The notes: generated from the sequence alone by a model not told the origin. Shown: positions 25,579 through 35,332, counted from the stretch's first letter. The stretch is DNA of 64,000 bases from Geomonas sp. RF6 (GCF_021044625.1 NZ_CP087999.1:637001-701000); one strand, 5' to 3'. A program made the numbers and translations.

Positions 25579-27285
25579 ATGTTGACAGGGACCGTGGTGG
25601 AGTTGCTGGAAAAGAGCGTCGAAAGAAACCCGGAGAAGGCGGCGCTGCGGCAGAAGGTAGGGGGTGGGTGGCAGGAGATCACCTACCGCACCCTCGGACA
25701 GATCTCCGACGGGGTCGCGGCGGGTCTCATGGCGGACGGCTTCGGAGCGGCGGATCACGCGGCGCTTCTTGCCCCCTCCTCCCCACGCTGGCTCTACGCC
25801 TACTTCGGCATCCTGAAGGCGGGGGGGATCGTCGTTCCGGTGGACAAGGAGCTGAAGAGCGGCGAGCTGAAGCATGTGCTCGCGGACTCGGAGTCCCGCG
25901 TCCTCTTCACCGACAGCACATACCTGCGCACCGTGCTGCAGATCGCCGACGAGCTCCCGCGCCTGCAGCAGGTCGTCCTTCTGGACGAGGGGAGAACCCC
26001 TTCCGACGAGGCGGCTCCGGCGCGCTGGCGGGGGAGAAGCGGGAAGCTCCTGGAGAGGCTGAAGAGCCTGGAGGCGCTCCTCGTGCAGAAGCCTTCACCC
26101 CTCCCCCCCCGGGCCCCCTCCGACACCGCGGTCATCATTTACACCTCCGGCACGACCGGGCGCGCGAAGGGGGCGATGCTCAGCCACGGGAACATCGTCT
26201 CCAACATCGACGGGGCGATCAGGCACCTCGGGCTGGACCAGACGATCCACACCCTCTCCCTCCTGCCGATCAGCCACGTCTTCGAGCAGGTCTGCGGCGT
26301 CCTCCTCCCCCTTTCCCTCGGCGGCACCGTCTCCTTCTGCGAGTCGGTGAAGAAGTTCGCGGAGAACCTCGCGGAGGTGAGGCCGACCTTCTTCCTCGGG
26401 GTCCCGGCGCTGTACCGGAAGATGCTCGACCGGATCGTGAAGCAGATCGGTTCGAACCCCGTCTCCCGGGCGCTCTTCTCCTTCCCCCTCACCCGCCCCC
26501 TCGTGAAAAGCCGGCTGCGCAAGAGGCTCGGAGGCGCCACCACCTTCATAAGCGGGGGGGCCGCGCTCGACACCGCCGTCAGCGAAGGGTTCGAGCGCCT
26601 CGGGCTCGTCATCTTCCAGGGATACGGCATCACCGAGACCTCGCCGGTCATCGCCGCGGAGTGCGCCACCGGGAGAAAGACGGGAACGGTCGGGCGCCCG
26701 CTCGGGGAGGTGGAGATCCGCATCGACGAGCCGAACGAGGAGATGGTAGGGGAGATCCTCGTGCGCGGCCCGAACGTCATGCAGGGGTACTACAAGGACC
26801 CCGCCGCCACGGAGCAGGCGCTGAAGGACGGCTGGTATCGGACCGGCGACCTGGGAAGGGTCGACGCGCAGGGGTATCTGACGATCTGCGGCAGGGTGAA
26901 GAACGTCATCGTCACCCCGAACGGGAAAAACGTCTACCCGGAGGAGGTGGAGATCGAGATCCTGAAGAGCCCGCTCGTGGCGGAGGTCGTGGTGTACGGC
27001 CACAGAAGCGACCCCCACACGGAGGAGATCCACGCCATGATCTTTCCGGACGAGGAGGGGGTCGGGGAGTACTGCGAGAGGGAGAAGCGGGCCCCCCTCT
27101 CCGCGGAGGAGCTGGAGACGCTCCTGCAGGGGGAGGTGACCGCAGCGTGCCAGGGGCTGGCGAGCTACAAGAGGGTAAAGAAGATTATGGTGCGCAAAGA
27201 CGAGTTTCCGAAGACGACGACGAGAAAGATCAAGAGGTACGAGTTGCACCTTCCCCCTTCTCGTGGAGGATCTTCAGAAAGTTGA
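25579..27285 (+). CDS. Long-chain acyl-CoA/acyl-ACP ligase (AMP-binding)
   Basis: A 568-residue adenylate-forming enzyme. It has the P-loop-like YTSGTTGRAKGAM near residue 188, FQGYGITETSPV near 350, RTGDLG near 417, the hinge GRVKNVIVTPNGKNVYP, and the catalytic lysine region FPKTTTRKIKR at the end. The length and hinge fit long-chain fatty acid ligases. It lies divergently from the ADP-ribosylglycohydrolase gene across 186 bases, and its 3' end overlaps the convergent HD-GYP gene by 56 bases. With the fusion protein at 21777 it makes two fatty-acid activating enzymes in 6 kb. Confidence 0.9.
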   Translation: MLTGTVVELLEKSVERNPEKAALRQKVGGGWQEITYRTLGQISDGVAAGLMADGFGAADHAALLAPSSPRWLYAYFGILKAGGIVVPVDKELKSGELKHVLADSESRVLFTDSTYLRTVLQIADELPRLQQVVLLDEGRTPSDEAAPARWRGRSGKLLERLKSLEALLVQKPSPLPPRAPSDTAVIIYTSGTTGRAKGAMLSHGNIVSNIDGAIRHLGLDQTIHTLSLLPISHVFEQVCGVLLPLSLGGTVSFCESVKKFAENLAEVRPTFFLGVPALYRKMLDRIVKQIGSNPVSRALFSFPLTRPLVKSRLRKRLGGATTFISGGAALDTAVSEGFERLGLVIFQGYGITETSPVIAAECATGRKTGTVGRPLGEVEIRIDEPNEEMVGEILVRGPNVMQGYYKDPAATEQALKDGWYRTGDLGRVDAQGYLTICGRVKNVIVTPNGKNVYPEEVEIEILKSPLVAEVVVYGHRSDPHTEEIHAMIFPDEEGVGEYCEREKRAPLSAEELETLLQGEVTAACQGLASYKRVKKIMVRKDEFPKTTTRKIKRYELHLPPSRGGSSES

Positions 27286-28369
27286 GGGTAAGGGCGGGGT
27301 GCAGCGCCTGCCCCGCGATCTCCAGCATGCGCCCCGCGGTGCGGGCGAAGTCGACGGCGTCCTTGTAGATCCGCCTCGTCCTCATGGCGTCGAAGCAGTC
27401 GGAGATCATGGTCATCTGGCTGCAGAAGTTGATCTGGTACCCCTGCGGCACCTTCGGGTAGCCGCTCACGTCGTACTTCAGGTGGTGCTCGAAGGCGCTG
27501 AGGACCGCCAGGCGCGGCACTCCCGGGGTGTTCAGCAGGTATTCCGCACCCTTCACCGTGTGCTGGCGCATCGCCTCCCACTCCTCCGGATCGAGATTCC
27601 CGGGCTTTTTCAGCACCTCCGGCGGTACGAACATCTTCCCTATGTCGTGCAGCATCGCGGCGACCCCCACGTCGCGCAGGAGCTGCCCCGAGAGGCCGAG
27701 CCCGACCCCTTGGGCGAGGTTCAGGATGCACACGTCTATGGAGTGGGTGAAGGTGTACTCGTCCATCTGGCGCAGCGGCACGAGCGCCAGGAAGGGGTTC
27801 GCCCCCCGCCGCAGTGCAACGAGGAAGCCGTTCACCACCCTCAGGATGTAATTGAGGTCCAGTCTCTGCCTGGAGCGGGCACCCTCGTAGGTCGTGGCGA
27901 GCCCCTTCTTCAGGTTCTCCGGCATCTCGGCAAAGCTGTAGATCCCGGGGGTGTTCTCGTCGTCCCAGCTCTGCGCGACCGGAAGGCCGACGGAGCCGAA
28001 GCGGAGCTTCTCGCCGGAGGAGAGAGCTCCCGCCTTCCCGGCGACCACCATGACGAGGTGCTCGAGCTCCGAGGTTCCGATCCCCCCCCTGATGGTAAGA
28101 TGACCGATCTGGCGACCCTGCAGCCCCTTCACGAAACGGTCCAGAAGCGGGGTCCTCGGCAGCGGCTTCCCGCCGTAGAAGAGCTCGTCCTGCACGACGA
28201 TGAGGGAGAGCTCTCCTGCGTCCGCAATCGCCTGCGCCACAAGCTTCTCCGCCTGGGCGAGGTGCCCCTGCACCCGGCGGTGCTGTGCGGAGTAGAGCGA
28301 GACGCTGCTTGCCGCCTGCACCACCTCCTGCACGAAAAGGTTCAAAGGATCCTTCCGTTCCCGGGTCAT
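27230..28369 (-). CDS. HD-GYP domain protein
   Basis: A 379-residue soluble protein. The N-terminal half (1-190) has no recognised domain; the C-terminal half is HD-GYP with HDIGKMFVPPEVL near 240, RQHTVKGAEYLL, and HHLKYDVSGYP. The GYP triplet and HD pair are present; the usual HHERxDGSGYP is altered to HHLKYDVSGYP, so activity may differ. The ATG overlaps the stop of the upstream HEAT-repeat gene (ATGA), so the two proteins are made together and probably work together in c-di-GMP signalling. Confidence 0.88.
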   Translation of the reverse strand: MTRERKDPLNLFVQEVVQAASSVSLYSAQHRRVQGHLAQAEKLVAQAIADAGELSLIVVQDELFYGGKPLPRTPLLDRFVKGLQGRQIGHLTIRGGIGTSELEHLVMVVAGKAGALSSGEKLRFGSVGLPVAQSWDDENTPGIYSFAEMPENLKKGLATTYEGARSRQRLDLNYILRVVNGFLVALRRGANPFLALVPLRQMDEYTFTHSIDVCILNLAQGVGLGLSGQLLRDVGVAAMLHDIGKMFVPPEVLKKPGNLDPEEWEAMRQHTVKGAEYLLNTPGVPRLAVLSAFEHHLKYDVSGYPKVPQGYQINFCSQMTMISDCFDAMRTRRIYKDAVDFARTAGRMLEIAGQALHPALTLNFLKILHEKGEGATRTS

Positions 28370-30519
28370 GCCGGCCCTCCCCACTCCTGGTCCATGGTGG
28401 CGGTGGAGCTGGAACTGGGGAGCCGCTGCCCCCCGAACTCGTCCGCGAGGAGCCGCGCCGCGGCGGCCGGGTAGCGGGAAAGGGAGCGCACGATCTCCGC
28501 CTTCAGGTCGCGATGCTTTGCCGGGTGCAGGAGGTTTCGGGAGCGCAGGAGCTTCTCCAGGTATGGCAGCACCCGCAGATCCCCTATCGCCGCCAGCGTC
28601 GTCACCACCGCCCGTTTCAGCGTCAGGTTGTAGGCGCCTATCCCGCTGTCGCTTAAAAAGGCGAGGAGCCTCTGCATGATCGGCGGGGTGGGACTCAGTT
28701 CCGCCAGTTGCACGGCGGCGAGGAGTCGCGCCGGATCCTTGCTTTCCAGCTCCTGCACCAGGAGGGACTCCGCGCCGGGGGAGTTGTAGCGGACGAGGCT
28801 CTTTAAGGCCTCCGTGTGCACCTTCGGGTGGGGGTGGTCCACCAGTTTGCGCACGGCGCGCTGCACCTCCAGGTCCGGGAAGGCGCGCAGGAGGATGATC
28901 AGGTTTCTCACCAGAAACCAGCGCCGGTCCGTGAGCCGCTCCAGGGCCGGCTCACGCACGAGCCCCCCGAGATCGGTGAGGCAATCGAAGTAGAAGCGCC
29001 GCAGGGTGCGCCGCTCAGCGAGCGCGAGCCGCTCGATGAGGGGGACCACGAAGGGGCGCCCGACGGCGGCGACGAGCTCGCGCAGCTGCGGGTAGCGCTG
29101 CCGCCCGAAGAGGACGGCGGCATCGAGGACCTCCATGACGAACTGCGCCCCGAAGGGGTCCTCTCCCCCCCCGCTCTCGGCGCTCTCCGAAGCACCCTTG
29201 ATGAGGGGGTAGAGCTTCGGGAGCTCCGCGAACTCGTTTGTGCGGATGAACTTTAAGGCGAGCTCCGCGAGGTGCTGCCGGACTCCGCCGCCGAGCTCCA
29301 CTTTCGGCAGGATCGACACGATCTGGTCGATGACCTGCACCATCTTCGCGTCGAGCGGGTCCTCCTGCAGCGCCACGCACTCCTCCGCCAGTTCCCGGCT
29401 CACCTCCTCCGGGAGGGTCTGCTCCCCTACTATCGCCGCAAGCGCTCCGTGGTACGCCTTCGGGAGGTAGCGCTCGAACTCCGCCTTGCGAAAGAGGGTC
29501 TGGAGATCCCCCCGGTCCTGCGCCGACTGGAGGTCCTGGGCCGGCGCCACCTTCTCGCTGCTTATGTCGGCGAGCCGGTGCATGAGCTGCAGGAAGAGGG
29601 AGGGCGCCTCCCCCCCCTGCGCCAGGAGCGCATCGAGCACCCCGCTTACCGTTTCCGCCCCCACGGTACCGAAGAGATCGTCCTTGAACTCCGCCTCCAC
29701 CCCCCAGGTGCGCAGGAAGGTCTTCACGAAGTCCTGGCGCAGCGCGGGGCTCAGGTTCCTGACGAAGGTGATCATCTTGCGAAAGAGGTCCCTGCCGGCG
29801 GCGGTGAGGATCCCCGCGGGGAAGAGGGGGGAGATGGCGCTGGTGAGCCCCTGCAGGAGGGCCTCCCGGGTCCACTCCTCCAGTCCGTCGGCGACCTGGC
29901 TGATGTTCTGGGCGAGTTCCGCCGGGGTGGCGGCAAGGAGCTGGGTGAAGATGTCTATGGTGGCGGGGAACTTCGGGTCGGAAAGGCGCTCAGCGAGCCG
30001 TTCCCACACCCCGGAGGTGTCGGTGCCGGAGGTGGTGGTGACCACCTCCGAGAGGTGCAGCTCCGAGGTGTCTATCTCGCGCGTCTCGATCCCGGCAATC
30101 CCCGCATCGATCAGAGACTGGGTGATCCCCCCCTCGTCCCAGATCTCCTGGCGCGGGCGGGCGGTGAGAATGGCAAAGCGGTACAGTTCATCCGGCTGCA
30201 GGTCGGGCGCGAAGGTAAGGGTGACGATGCCGATTGCCGAGAGCTGGGCGGCGTAGTTCGCCACCGCCTGCTGCTTGATGACCAGGGGGCTTCCGGCGAC
30301 GGAGAAGCCGGAGCGGCTCACCCCTAGGCGGAAGTTTTCCTCGTGGGAGGTGAGAGGCTCGAGCCGGGCGAGGACCTTTTCCGCCGCGGCGAGGACAAAG
30401 GGGTGTGACGTGGGGTAGGAGCGCGCGACACGGGCGTAGATGCTCAGTTCGCCGACAAAGGCGCGCGCCCTCTCCTTCAGGGTTTCGACATAGAGTGCTG
30501 CGGGATCCGTGTGGCTCAT
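28366..30519 (-). CDS. Large HEAT-repeat-like protein of unknown function
   Basis: A 717-residue soluble, helix-rich protein. The C-terminal third shows repeated helical pairs of the HEAT/PBS-lyase type (VRKLVDHPHPKVHTEALKSL, LLVQELESKDPARLLAAVQL, ALAAIGDLRVLPYLEKLL-like units). The N-terminal part shows no known domain. The start at 30519 follows GGCGGAGAGGGAG; the frame is open to 30573 but without a site. It is coupled to the HD-GYP gene downstream and may be a scaffold or regulator for it. The 207 bases before it hold no gene. Confidence 0.75.
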   Translation of the reverse strand: MSHTDPAALYVETLKERARAFVGELSIYARVARSYPTSHPFVLAAAEKVLARLEPLTSHEENFRLGVSRSGFSVAGSPLVIKQQAVANYAAQLSAIGIVTLTFAPDLQPDELYRFAILTARPRQEIWDEGGITQSLIDAGIAGIETREIDTSELHLSEVVTTTSGTDTSGVWERLAERLSDPKFPATIDIFTQLLAATPAELAQNISQVADGLEEWTREALLQGLTSAISPLFPAGILTAAGRDLFRKMITFVRNLSPALRQDFVKTFLRTWGVEAEFKDDLFGTVGAETVSGVLDALLAQGGEAPSLFLQLMHRLADISSEKVAPAQDLQSAQDRGDLQTLFRKAEFERYLPKAYHGALAAIVGEQTLPEEVSRELAEECVALQEDPLDAKMVQVIDQIVSILPKVELGGGVRQHLAELALKFIRTNEFAELPKLYPLIKGASESAESGGGEDPFGAQFVMEVLDAAVLFGRQRYPQLRELVAAVGRPFVVPLIERLALAERRTLRRFYFDCLTDLGGLVREPALERLTDRRWFLVRNLIILLRAFPDLEVQRAVRKLVDHPHPKVHTEALKSLVRYNSPGAESLLVQELESKDPARLLAAVQLAELSPTPPIMQRLLAFLSDSGIGAYNLTLKRAVVTTLAAIGDLRVLPYLEKLLRSRNLLHPAKHRDLKAEIVRSLSRYPAAAARLLADEFGGQRLPSSSSTATMDQEWGGPA

Positions 30520-30726
30520 CTCCCTCTCCGCCGGTTCCAGTACAGTGTAGAGCAGCGCGGCGCTCCGGTACAAGAGGTTACTTTCCGGAGCGGCGCTCCG
30601 CGGGACCCCGGCGCGGTCCCCGTCGTCTTCTCTTCGACCGCGGAAGGAGATGCTTTAATGAAAAATGGTCACGTCGACAAAAAGTGGAGGGATCACTGCA
30701 CGAGGGGGGAGACCGAGGGGGAGCCT

Positions 30727-33402
30727 TTAGCTGCCGCTCAGGCGCGGGTTCAGGAGGAAGTCGTTGCCGGTCACCTGGTCCCCCCCTTCCGGCATGGTGA
30801 CGGTGAGAGGGGGCCCCGCTACCGCCTTCAGGCGGGCGCCCTCCTCCTCGGGGATCGCCACGCGGTACCTGCCGGGGCGTACCGTTTTGAAGAGATAGTA
30901 GCCGCTCTCCTCGGTGAGGGTGCTGGCGGCGAGCTCCGTGCCGGCCGTCCCCTCCCTCAGGAGCTCTACCCGTACCCCCTTCAGCGGCACCTCGCCGGAG
31001 GGGAGCTTTATGAGGACCATCCCGTCGATCTCGCCGCCGGTCACAATCGTGAAGCGGCAGGCGGCAAGGGAGCCGGCGCGCGGGGTGATGTGACAGCCGT
31101 CCTCCAGCGCGACCATGAAGGGATCCTCGAGCGTCGAGAGGTCGACGGTGATGTCGACCGGAATGTCAGGCTGCAGGTAGGCGATGACCGGGACGCCGGC
31201 GCTTCCGGTGACAGTGACGGGGCGGCCGCCGTTCACCAGGAAGCCGACCTGCGGCAACGGCTTCCCGGGGGAGCCGGGCACCCCGCGCAGCCAGGCCGTC
31301 GCCGCGATCATCCCGTAGCTCGAGAGGGGCTCCGAGGCCACCACCACCTGGCTGTTCACCCGGTCCGGCGCAAGGGAGGTACTGACCGCGACGTTGAATC
31401 CGTAGGCCCCGTTGCTGTCCCCGGTGGCGGAGATGGAGTAGCCGAGAAGCCCGAGCTTCTTGGAGAGACCGACACGCAATGCGGAGACGCCGCCGAGGGT
31501 ATCGTGACTGAAGGCGGAATTGAGTAAGACACCGTCGCCGAGATCGCGGTCCGCGCTCAGGTTGATGACGGAGGGCGAGACGGTCGGCGCGATGGTGAAG
31601 CCGACCTGCCCGCGCACGCTCACCCCCTGCACCAGGGTGCTGATCTGCAGCATTCCCCCTGCGTTCACCTCCCTCTGCAGGTAGGCGACGGCTCCCTCCA
31701 GCGCCGCGTTCCAGCCGTTCCACCCGCCGGACACCCTCCAGGCGGAGCCGAAGTTCGTCCTTCCGGAGCGCCGCTCCTCCAGGTTCAGCTGGACAGAGAG
31801 GGGACAGCGCACCCCGTCCCACACGTCGAGCGAGGTGCTCCCCCTGAGAAGTCCCTGCGCCAGGAGAGGATCGGGATCCTTCTCGAACTGGGGACTGGAG
31901 AAATCATGAAAGAGCCGGACGGAGGACTCGACAGAAAGATCTCCAAGATAGCGCCCGCTCGATTTCACCGTGAAGAGCTGCCCCCGATCTTCGGCGCCAG
32001 AGATGCGCTGCAGCACTTCCAGGGAAAGGAGGGTGTAGCCGAGGGCGCTTCGTGCCCCGAGCCCCAGGTACTCCTCTTCGTTGTCGTGCGAGTCGGTCCG
32101 GCGCACGAGGAGAGCGGAGCCGGTGACGCCGTCCGTGATCCCGAAATCGGAGGTGAAGGTGACGTTTGACTCGTCGCCGGTCCCCGGTTCCCTGTCTGTC
32201 AACCCGGTTTGCCAGGCGGTGGAGAGGGTGTACAGAAAATTCCCTTTCGGCGTGGTGGAGTCGGTGACGAAGGTCTGCTCGGAGAGTCTCGTTTCCCCGA
32301 AGGGGCCGTGCAGGATAACCTTGAAGTCGTTGACGCCGTAGTGTATCCGCAGATTCCTGAAGTGGTACATGCCGTCGGCGGAGGGGGGTTGGTACCCCAC
32401 CGGTACGCCGTTGTGCAGCAGTTCCGCGTCCCACCCCTCAGGAAGGTAGCCGTCGATGTCGTGGGAGAGGAAGTGGGAGGAACCGGAGAGGGGGCGGTTG
32501 GAAAAGGCCATGCCGTACATGGTGGTGGTGCTGCCGCCGATCCCGTCGACGGTGGGGGGCTGCAACGCGCCGATGGCGAAAGTCGTCACCGGCAGCGGCC
32601 CGATGAGGAAGGGGTGGTCGCGCCGCTTTGAGAGGGTCACGTCGAGACGCTGGGCGCTGTCGTTTTCGAAGGCGACATGGGCCACGCCGGAGAGGTAGAA
32701 GAGGTCCCCCGCCATCTGCAGTGCGTTTCTGGCCACCCCTTCTGATCTTCCCCCCTCGCCGAGAAGCTGAAGCTGCGAGGTCAGATCGACCGTCGGCAGG
32801 GAGACGGCTCCCCTTTGCGCCGTGACCTCCTGGTACTGCGCCTTTGCCGGCGCAGGAGGGCGCACCTGTCCCCCCTGCCCCCTCTTTTTGAACCCCTGCA
32901 TCGGTAGCGTTTCCCTCGGATGCACATGGAGAGCCGAGCTTTCCTTCTCGACGACGAGGTCCACCGGCAGCCACCTGGAGAGTGCCCCGCTCTCCGCCAT
33001 GACCTCGCCGCTCGCTGCAAAAGCGGCATCGCCGAGCGCGTAGACGCTGCGCACCGAGACGAGGTACCCCTCCTCCAGGTCGATGACGATGGGACGTGAC
33101 TCCTCGATGATGAAGCCGTAGGCGCGCGTCCCCGTGCACCTGATCGCCAGGGAGAGGGCCTCGGCCAGGGGGCAGAGGGGGAGGTATACCCGCCCCCCCC
33201 GCTCCAGTGCCAAAAGGCCGTCGGCGAGGGGCTCACCGTCGAGGTCGACAGTGAGTATGATCTCGGAATCGTCCGATGCCGGGAGGGGGGGAGGAGGGGC
33301 CGACTGCGAGGTACGGGGAAAAAGGAGGAATAGCAAAAAGAGCAGTGCGGCCAGCTGGATGGCCGGGGGGCGGCGACTGTCGGCACCGTCCACGGGGGGC
33401 AT
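30727..33402 (-). CDS. Fimbrial outer-membrane usher-like protein
   Basis: An 891-residue protein with a signal peptide (residues about 15-35, ending TSQSA). The N-terminal part forms a periplasmic domain; the middle (about 250-720) is a beta-barrel-like stretch with usher features such as LPEGWDAELLHNGVPVGY and FYTLSTAWQTGLT-like strands. The C-terminus has a carboxypeptidase-regulatory-like beta-sandwich (GVRVELLREG ... GRYRVAIPEEEG). It starts 3 bases after the chaperone stop without a clear ribosome binding site, so it is likely translated by coupling. It would secrete and assemble the DUF4402 subunits. Confidence 0.82.
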   Translation of the reverse strand: MPPVDGADSRRPPAIQLAALLFLLFLLFPRTSQSAPPPPLPASDDSEIILTVDLDGEPLADGLLALERGGRVYLPLCPLAEALSLAIRCTGTRAYGFIIEESRPIVIDLEEGYLVSVRSVYALGDAAFAASGEVMAESGALSRWLPVDLVVEKESSALHVHPRETLPMQGFKKRGQGGQVRPPAPAKAQYQEVTAQRGAVSLPTVDLTSQLQLLGEGGRSEGVARNALQMAGDLFYLSGVAHVAFENDSAQRLDVTLSKRRDHPFLIGPLPVTTFAIGALQPPTVDGIGGSTTTMYGMAFSNRPLSGSSHFLSHDIDGYLPEGWDAELLHNGVPVGYQPPSADGMYHFRNLRIHYGVNDFKVILHGPFGETRLSEQTFVTDSTTPKGNFLYTLSTAWQTGLTDREPGTGDESNVTFTSDFGITDGVTGSALLVRRTDSHDNEEEYLGLGARSALGYTLLSLEVLQRISGAEDRGQLFTVKSSGRYLGDLSVESSVRLFHDFSSPQFEKDPDPLLAQGLLRGSTSLDVWDGVRCPLSVQLNLEERRSGRTNFGSAWRVSGGWNGWNAALEGAVAYLQREVNAGGMLQISTLVQGVSVRGQVGFTIAPTVSPSVINLSADRDLGDGVLLNSAFSHDTLGGVSALRVGLSKKLGLLGYSISATGDSNGAYGFNVAVSTSLAPDRVNSQVVVASEPLSSYGMIAATAWLRGVPGSPGKPLPQVGFLVNGGRPVTVTGSAGVPVIAYLQPDIPVDITVDLSTLEDPFMVALEDGCHITPRAGSLAACRFTIVTGGEIDGMVLIKLPSGEVPLKGVRVELLREGTAGTELAASTLTEESGYYLFKTVRPGRYRVAIPEEEGARLKAVAGPPLTVTMPEGGDQVTGNDFLLNPRLSGS

Positions 33403-33405
33403 ACG

Positions 33406-34233
33406 CTACCGAAGGACCGCACTCGCCTCGGCCAGCGGCCTCGACTCGCCCTTCTCGGTGAAGACGACCTGCACTGCGTCTCCGGGCTTTAGCTGATGCG
33501 GCTCGAGGATGTGCATGCTGACCTTGCGGTGGCTGTTTGGGACGTAGACGGCGAAGTTGTCCATGACCGCGATCTTTTCCTTCCCCCGGTAGAGCGCGAC
33601 CTCGCCGTAGATGGAGCGGGTTCCTTTGCGCGCCAGGGTGAAGTTCACCTGCTGCTGGCTCGGCTGTAGTGCGGTGAGGGTGATGGAGGAGGGATCGATG
33701 GACGCCTCCGCCTCGAGCTGGCCGTGGCGCACTATCACCGGGATGGAAATATTCACGTTGGTGGTGATCTTCATGGTGAGCGTCTTCGGATCCTGCTCCT
33801 TTGGCTCGGGGAGCTGGGAGATGCCGGAGGCGACCTTCGCAAAGACGAGATGCGAGCGGTACTCTCCGTCGGCCATCTCCGCCGACGGCTTGAACATGAT
33901 GCGGATCGTCTGTCCGGCGCCGGGGAGAAGGGTCACCTGGCGGGGGGAGTACTTCACCACATCGTCTGCAAATCTCTCATCCGGCTCGGCGTCCGATACG
34001 TCCTTGAACTCCCCCGATTCCGTCATCCGCTTCCGGGCCAGCCCTATCTTGTATGAGGCCTGCGTCTGGCTCGTGTTGATGATGTCCACCTGCGCCGACT
34101 TTACCTTGTCGCTCATGACCACGCGCGTCGGGTAGATCATAAGGTCCGGTGCCGCCGCCGATATCGGTGCGTTGAAGAGGATAAGGAAACCGACGAGCGC
34201 CGGGATCGCCATGACCGCGAAGACCTTCTTCAT
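33406..34233 (-). CDS. Periplasmic pilus chaperone (PapD-like)
   Basis: A 275-residue protein with a signal peptide (about 1-26). The two-domain Ig-like PapD fold is suggested by LMIYPTRVVMSDKVKSAQVDIINTS-type strands, the PRQVTLLPGAGQTIRI segment (the usual P-G-xxQ-xVRI motif), and a C-terminal Ig domain. It is longer than the common 230-residue chaperones. An AGGAGG site precedes the ATG. Such chaperones hold pilin subunits by donor-strand complementation before passing them to the usher encoded next. Confidence 0.88.
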   Translation of the reverse strand: MKKVFAVMAIPALVGFLILFNAPISAAAPDLMIYPTRVVMSDKVKSAQVDIINTSQTQASYKIGLARKRMTESGEFKDVSDAEPDERFADDVVKYSPRQVTLLPGAGQTIRIMFKPSAEMADGEYRSHLVFAKVASGISQLPEPKEQDPKTLTMKITTNVNISIPVIVRHGQLEAEASIDPSSITLTALQPSQQQVNFTLARKGTRSIYGEVALYRGKEKIAVMDNFAVYVPNSHRKVSMHILEPHQLKPGDAVQVVFTEKGESRPLAEASAVLR

Positions 34234-34242
34234 CGTTTCCTC

Positions 34243-34734
34243 CTAGTTTCTTAGCACTGTCACGTCGAAGGTGCCGCTGTAGCTGCCGGCTCCTTGGGTC
34301 GAACCGACCGTGAGAGTGCCGCCGACCAGGAAGGTGACGCTTCCGGAAGCCGGAACGACTCCACTTGTGGCTATCGATGCGGTCAGTTGCGACAGTGTCA
34401 TCTGGGATGCTCCCGACGTGACGGAGAGGCTCGCCGGGAGGACGATTGTGTAACGCGTCCCCGAGTTCGCAGTGATGGTAAACTGAGCCGGGGCATACGA
34501 ATCTCCGGTGAGGAGGATGACGGAACTGGTGGCCGATCTGGCTCCGGAGACGTCGACTCTGACGGTACCGGAGCGTCCTCCTCCACCGACAAATCTCCCG
34601 AAGGTGAGATCCCTGTTCCTGGTGACGGCAAGAGGAGCGCCCCACAGGACTGACGGCGCCAGCACCAGAAGGAGAAGCCCCGCCACGAGGGTCAGCACCG
34701 TCTTTCTGTGCAGTGTGGGATCATGGGCGGGCAT
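34243..34734 (-). CDS. DUF4402 pilin-like subunit, minor
   Basis: A 163-residue secreted protein with a signal peptide (about residues 12-32). The DUF4402 fold is indicated by NRDLTFGRFVGGGG near 39, the repeated short beta-strands, and the terminal strand GTFDVTVLRN. It lies 9 bases upstream of the chaperone gene and downstream of the attenuator hairpin, so it should be made at a lower level than the next pilin. It may be a tip or minor subunit; this is inference from gene order. Confidence 0.82.
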   Translation of the reverse strand: MPAHDPTLHRKTVLTLVAGLLLLVLAPSVLWGAPLAVTRNRDLTFGRFVGGGGRSGTVRVDVSGARSATSSVILLTGDSYAPAQFTITANSGTRYTIVLPASLSVTSGASQMTLSQLTASIATSGVVPASGSVTFLVGGTLTVGSTQGAGSYSGTFDVTVLRN

Positions 34735-34776
34735 CGCGCGCTCCGGTTGGGCTCTGGCAGGGGGCGACTGCGGTCG

Positions 34777-34807
34777 AAAAAGCGGGGGGGCAGATGGCCG
34801 CCCCCCC
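34777..34807 (-). terminator. Terminator/attenuator after the main pilin gene
   Basis: On the minus strand GGGGGG and CCCCCC flank a ten-base loop and are followed by GCTTTTT. It is 9 bases beyond the main pilin stop and before the minor pilin gene, so it could lower expression of the downstream genes relative to the pilin. Confidence 0.6.
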
Positions 34808-34815
34808 TGGAGGTA

Positions 34816-35328
34816 TTAGTTGTAATCGACTGAAACTATGAGACTTGCGGTGTACGCTCCGGAGGCCTGCCCATCCGCAACTGCGAGGGAGCCGCCGATA
34901 TTCAGGGTCTGGGTGCCGCCGGCAGAAAGTGTACCGGTGGTGCCGATGTTGTTTGTCAGAGTGGCCACCATCTTGTTTGCACCGTTCATCAGGTCGAGGG
35001 TAGCCGGTACGCTGATGGAGTAGGTGGCGCTCGGCTCACCGGAGATATCGAATGCCGCTGCCGATGGCGCGGTCCCGCTGGAGGCGAGAGCCACCGCTCC
35101 GGTCTTCGTCCTTGCGCCGGCATTGTCGACCACCACCGTACCTGCTCCGGCAAGGAAGCTGCCGAAGTTCAAGTCACCAGTCTTGAGGATCTGGATCGGT
35201 ACGATCACTTTGCCGTTTGCCGCGGCAGTTGCCGAGGCAGCATGGCTGTCGTTGACGTTCACGATGCAAGCAATTGCTGCACACCCAGCGATGAAAAAGA
35301 GCTTCCTGAATATGTTTTGAGTTTTCAT
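34816..35328 (-). CDS. DUF4402 pilin-like subunit, probable major
   Basis: A 170-residue secreted protein: signal peptide (about 1-30, ending SHAAS), then a DUF4402 domain with KTGDLNFGSFLAGAG near 49, several Ala/Gly/Thr-rich strands, and the C-terminal strand ASLIVSVDYN. Composition (Ala, Gly, Ser, Thr; no mature Cys) fits a fibre subunit. It is the first gene of the pilin-chaperone-usher operon and has a 400-base leader with two structured RNA units; its AGGAGAGAGG site lies in the closing stem of the nearer unit. Confidence 0.85.
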   Translation of the reverse strand: MKTQNIFRKLFFIAGCAAIACIVNVNDSHAASATAAANGKVIVPIQILKTGDLNFGSFLAGAGTVVVDNAGARTKTGAVALASSGTAPSAAAFDISGEPSATYSISVPATLDLMNGANKMVATLTNNIGTTGTLSAGGTQTLNIGGSLAVADGQASGAYTASLIVSVDYN

Positions 35329-35332
35329 TCCT

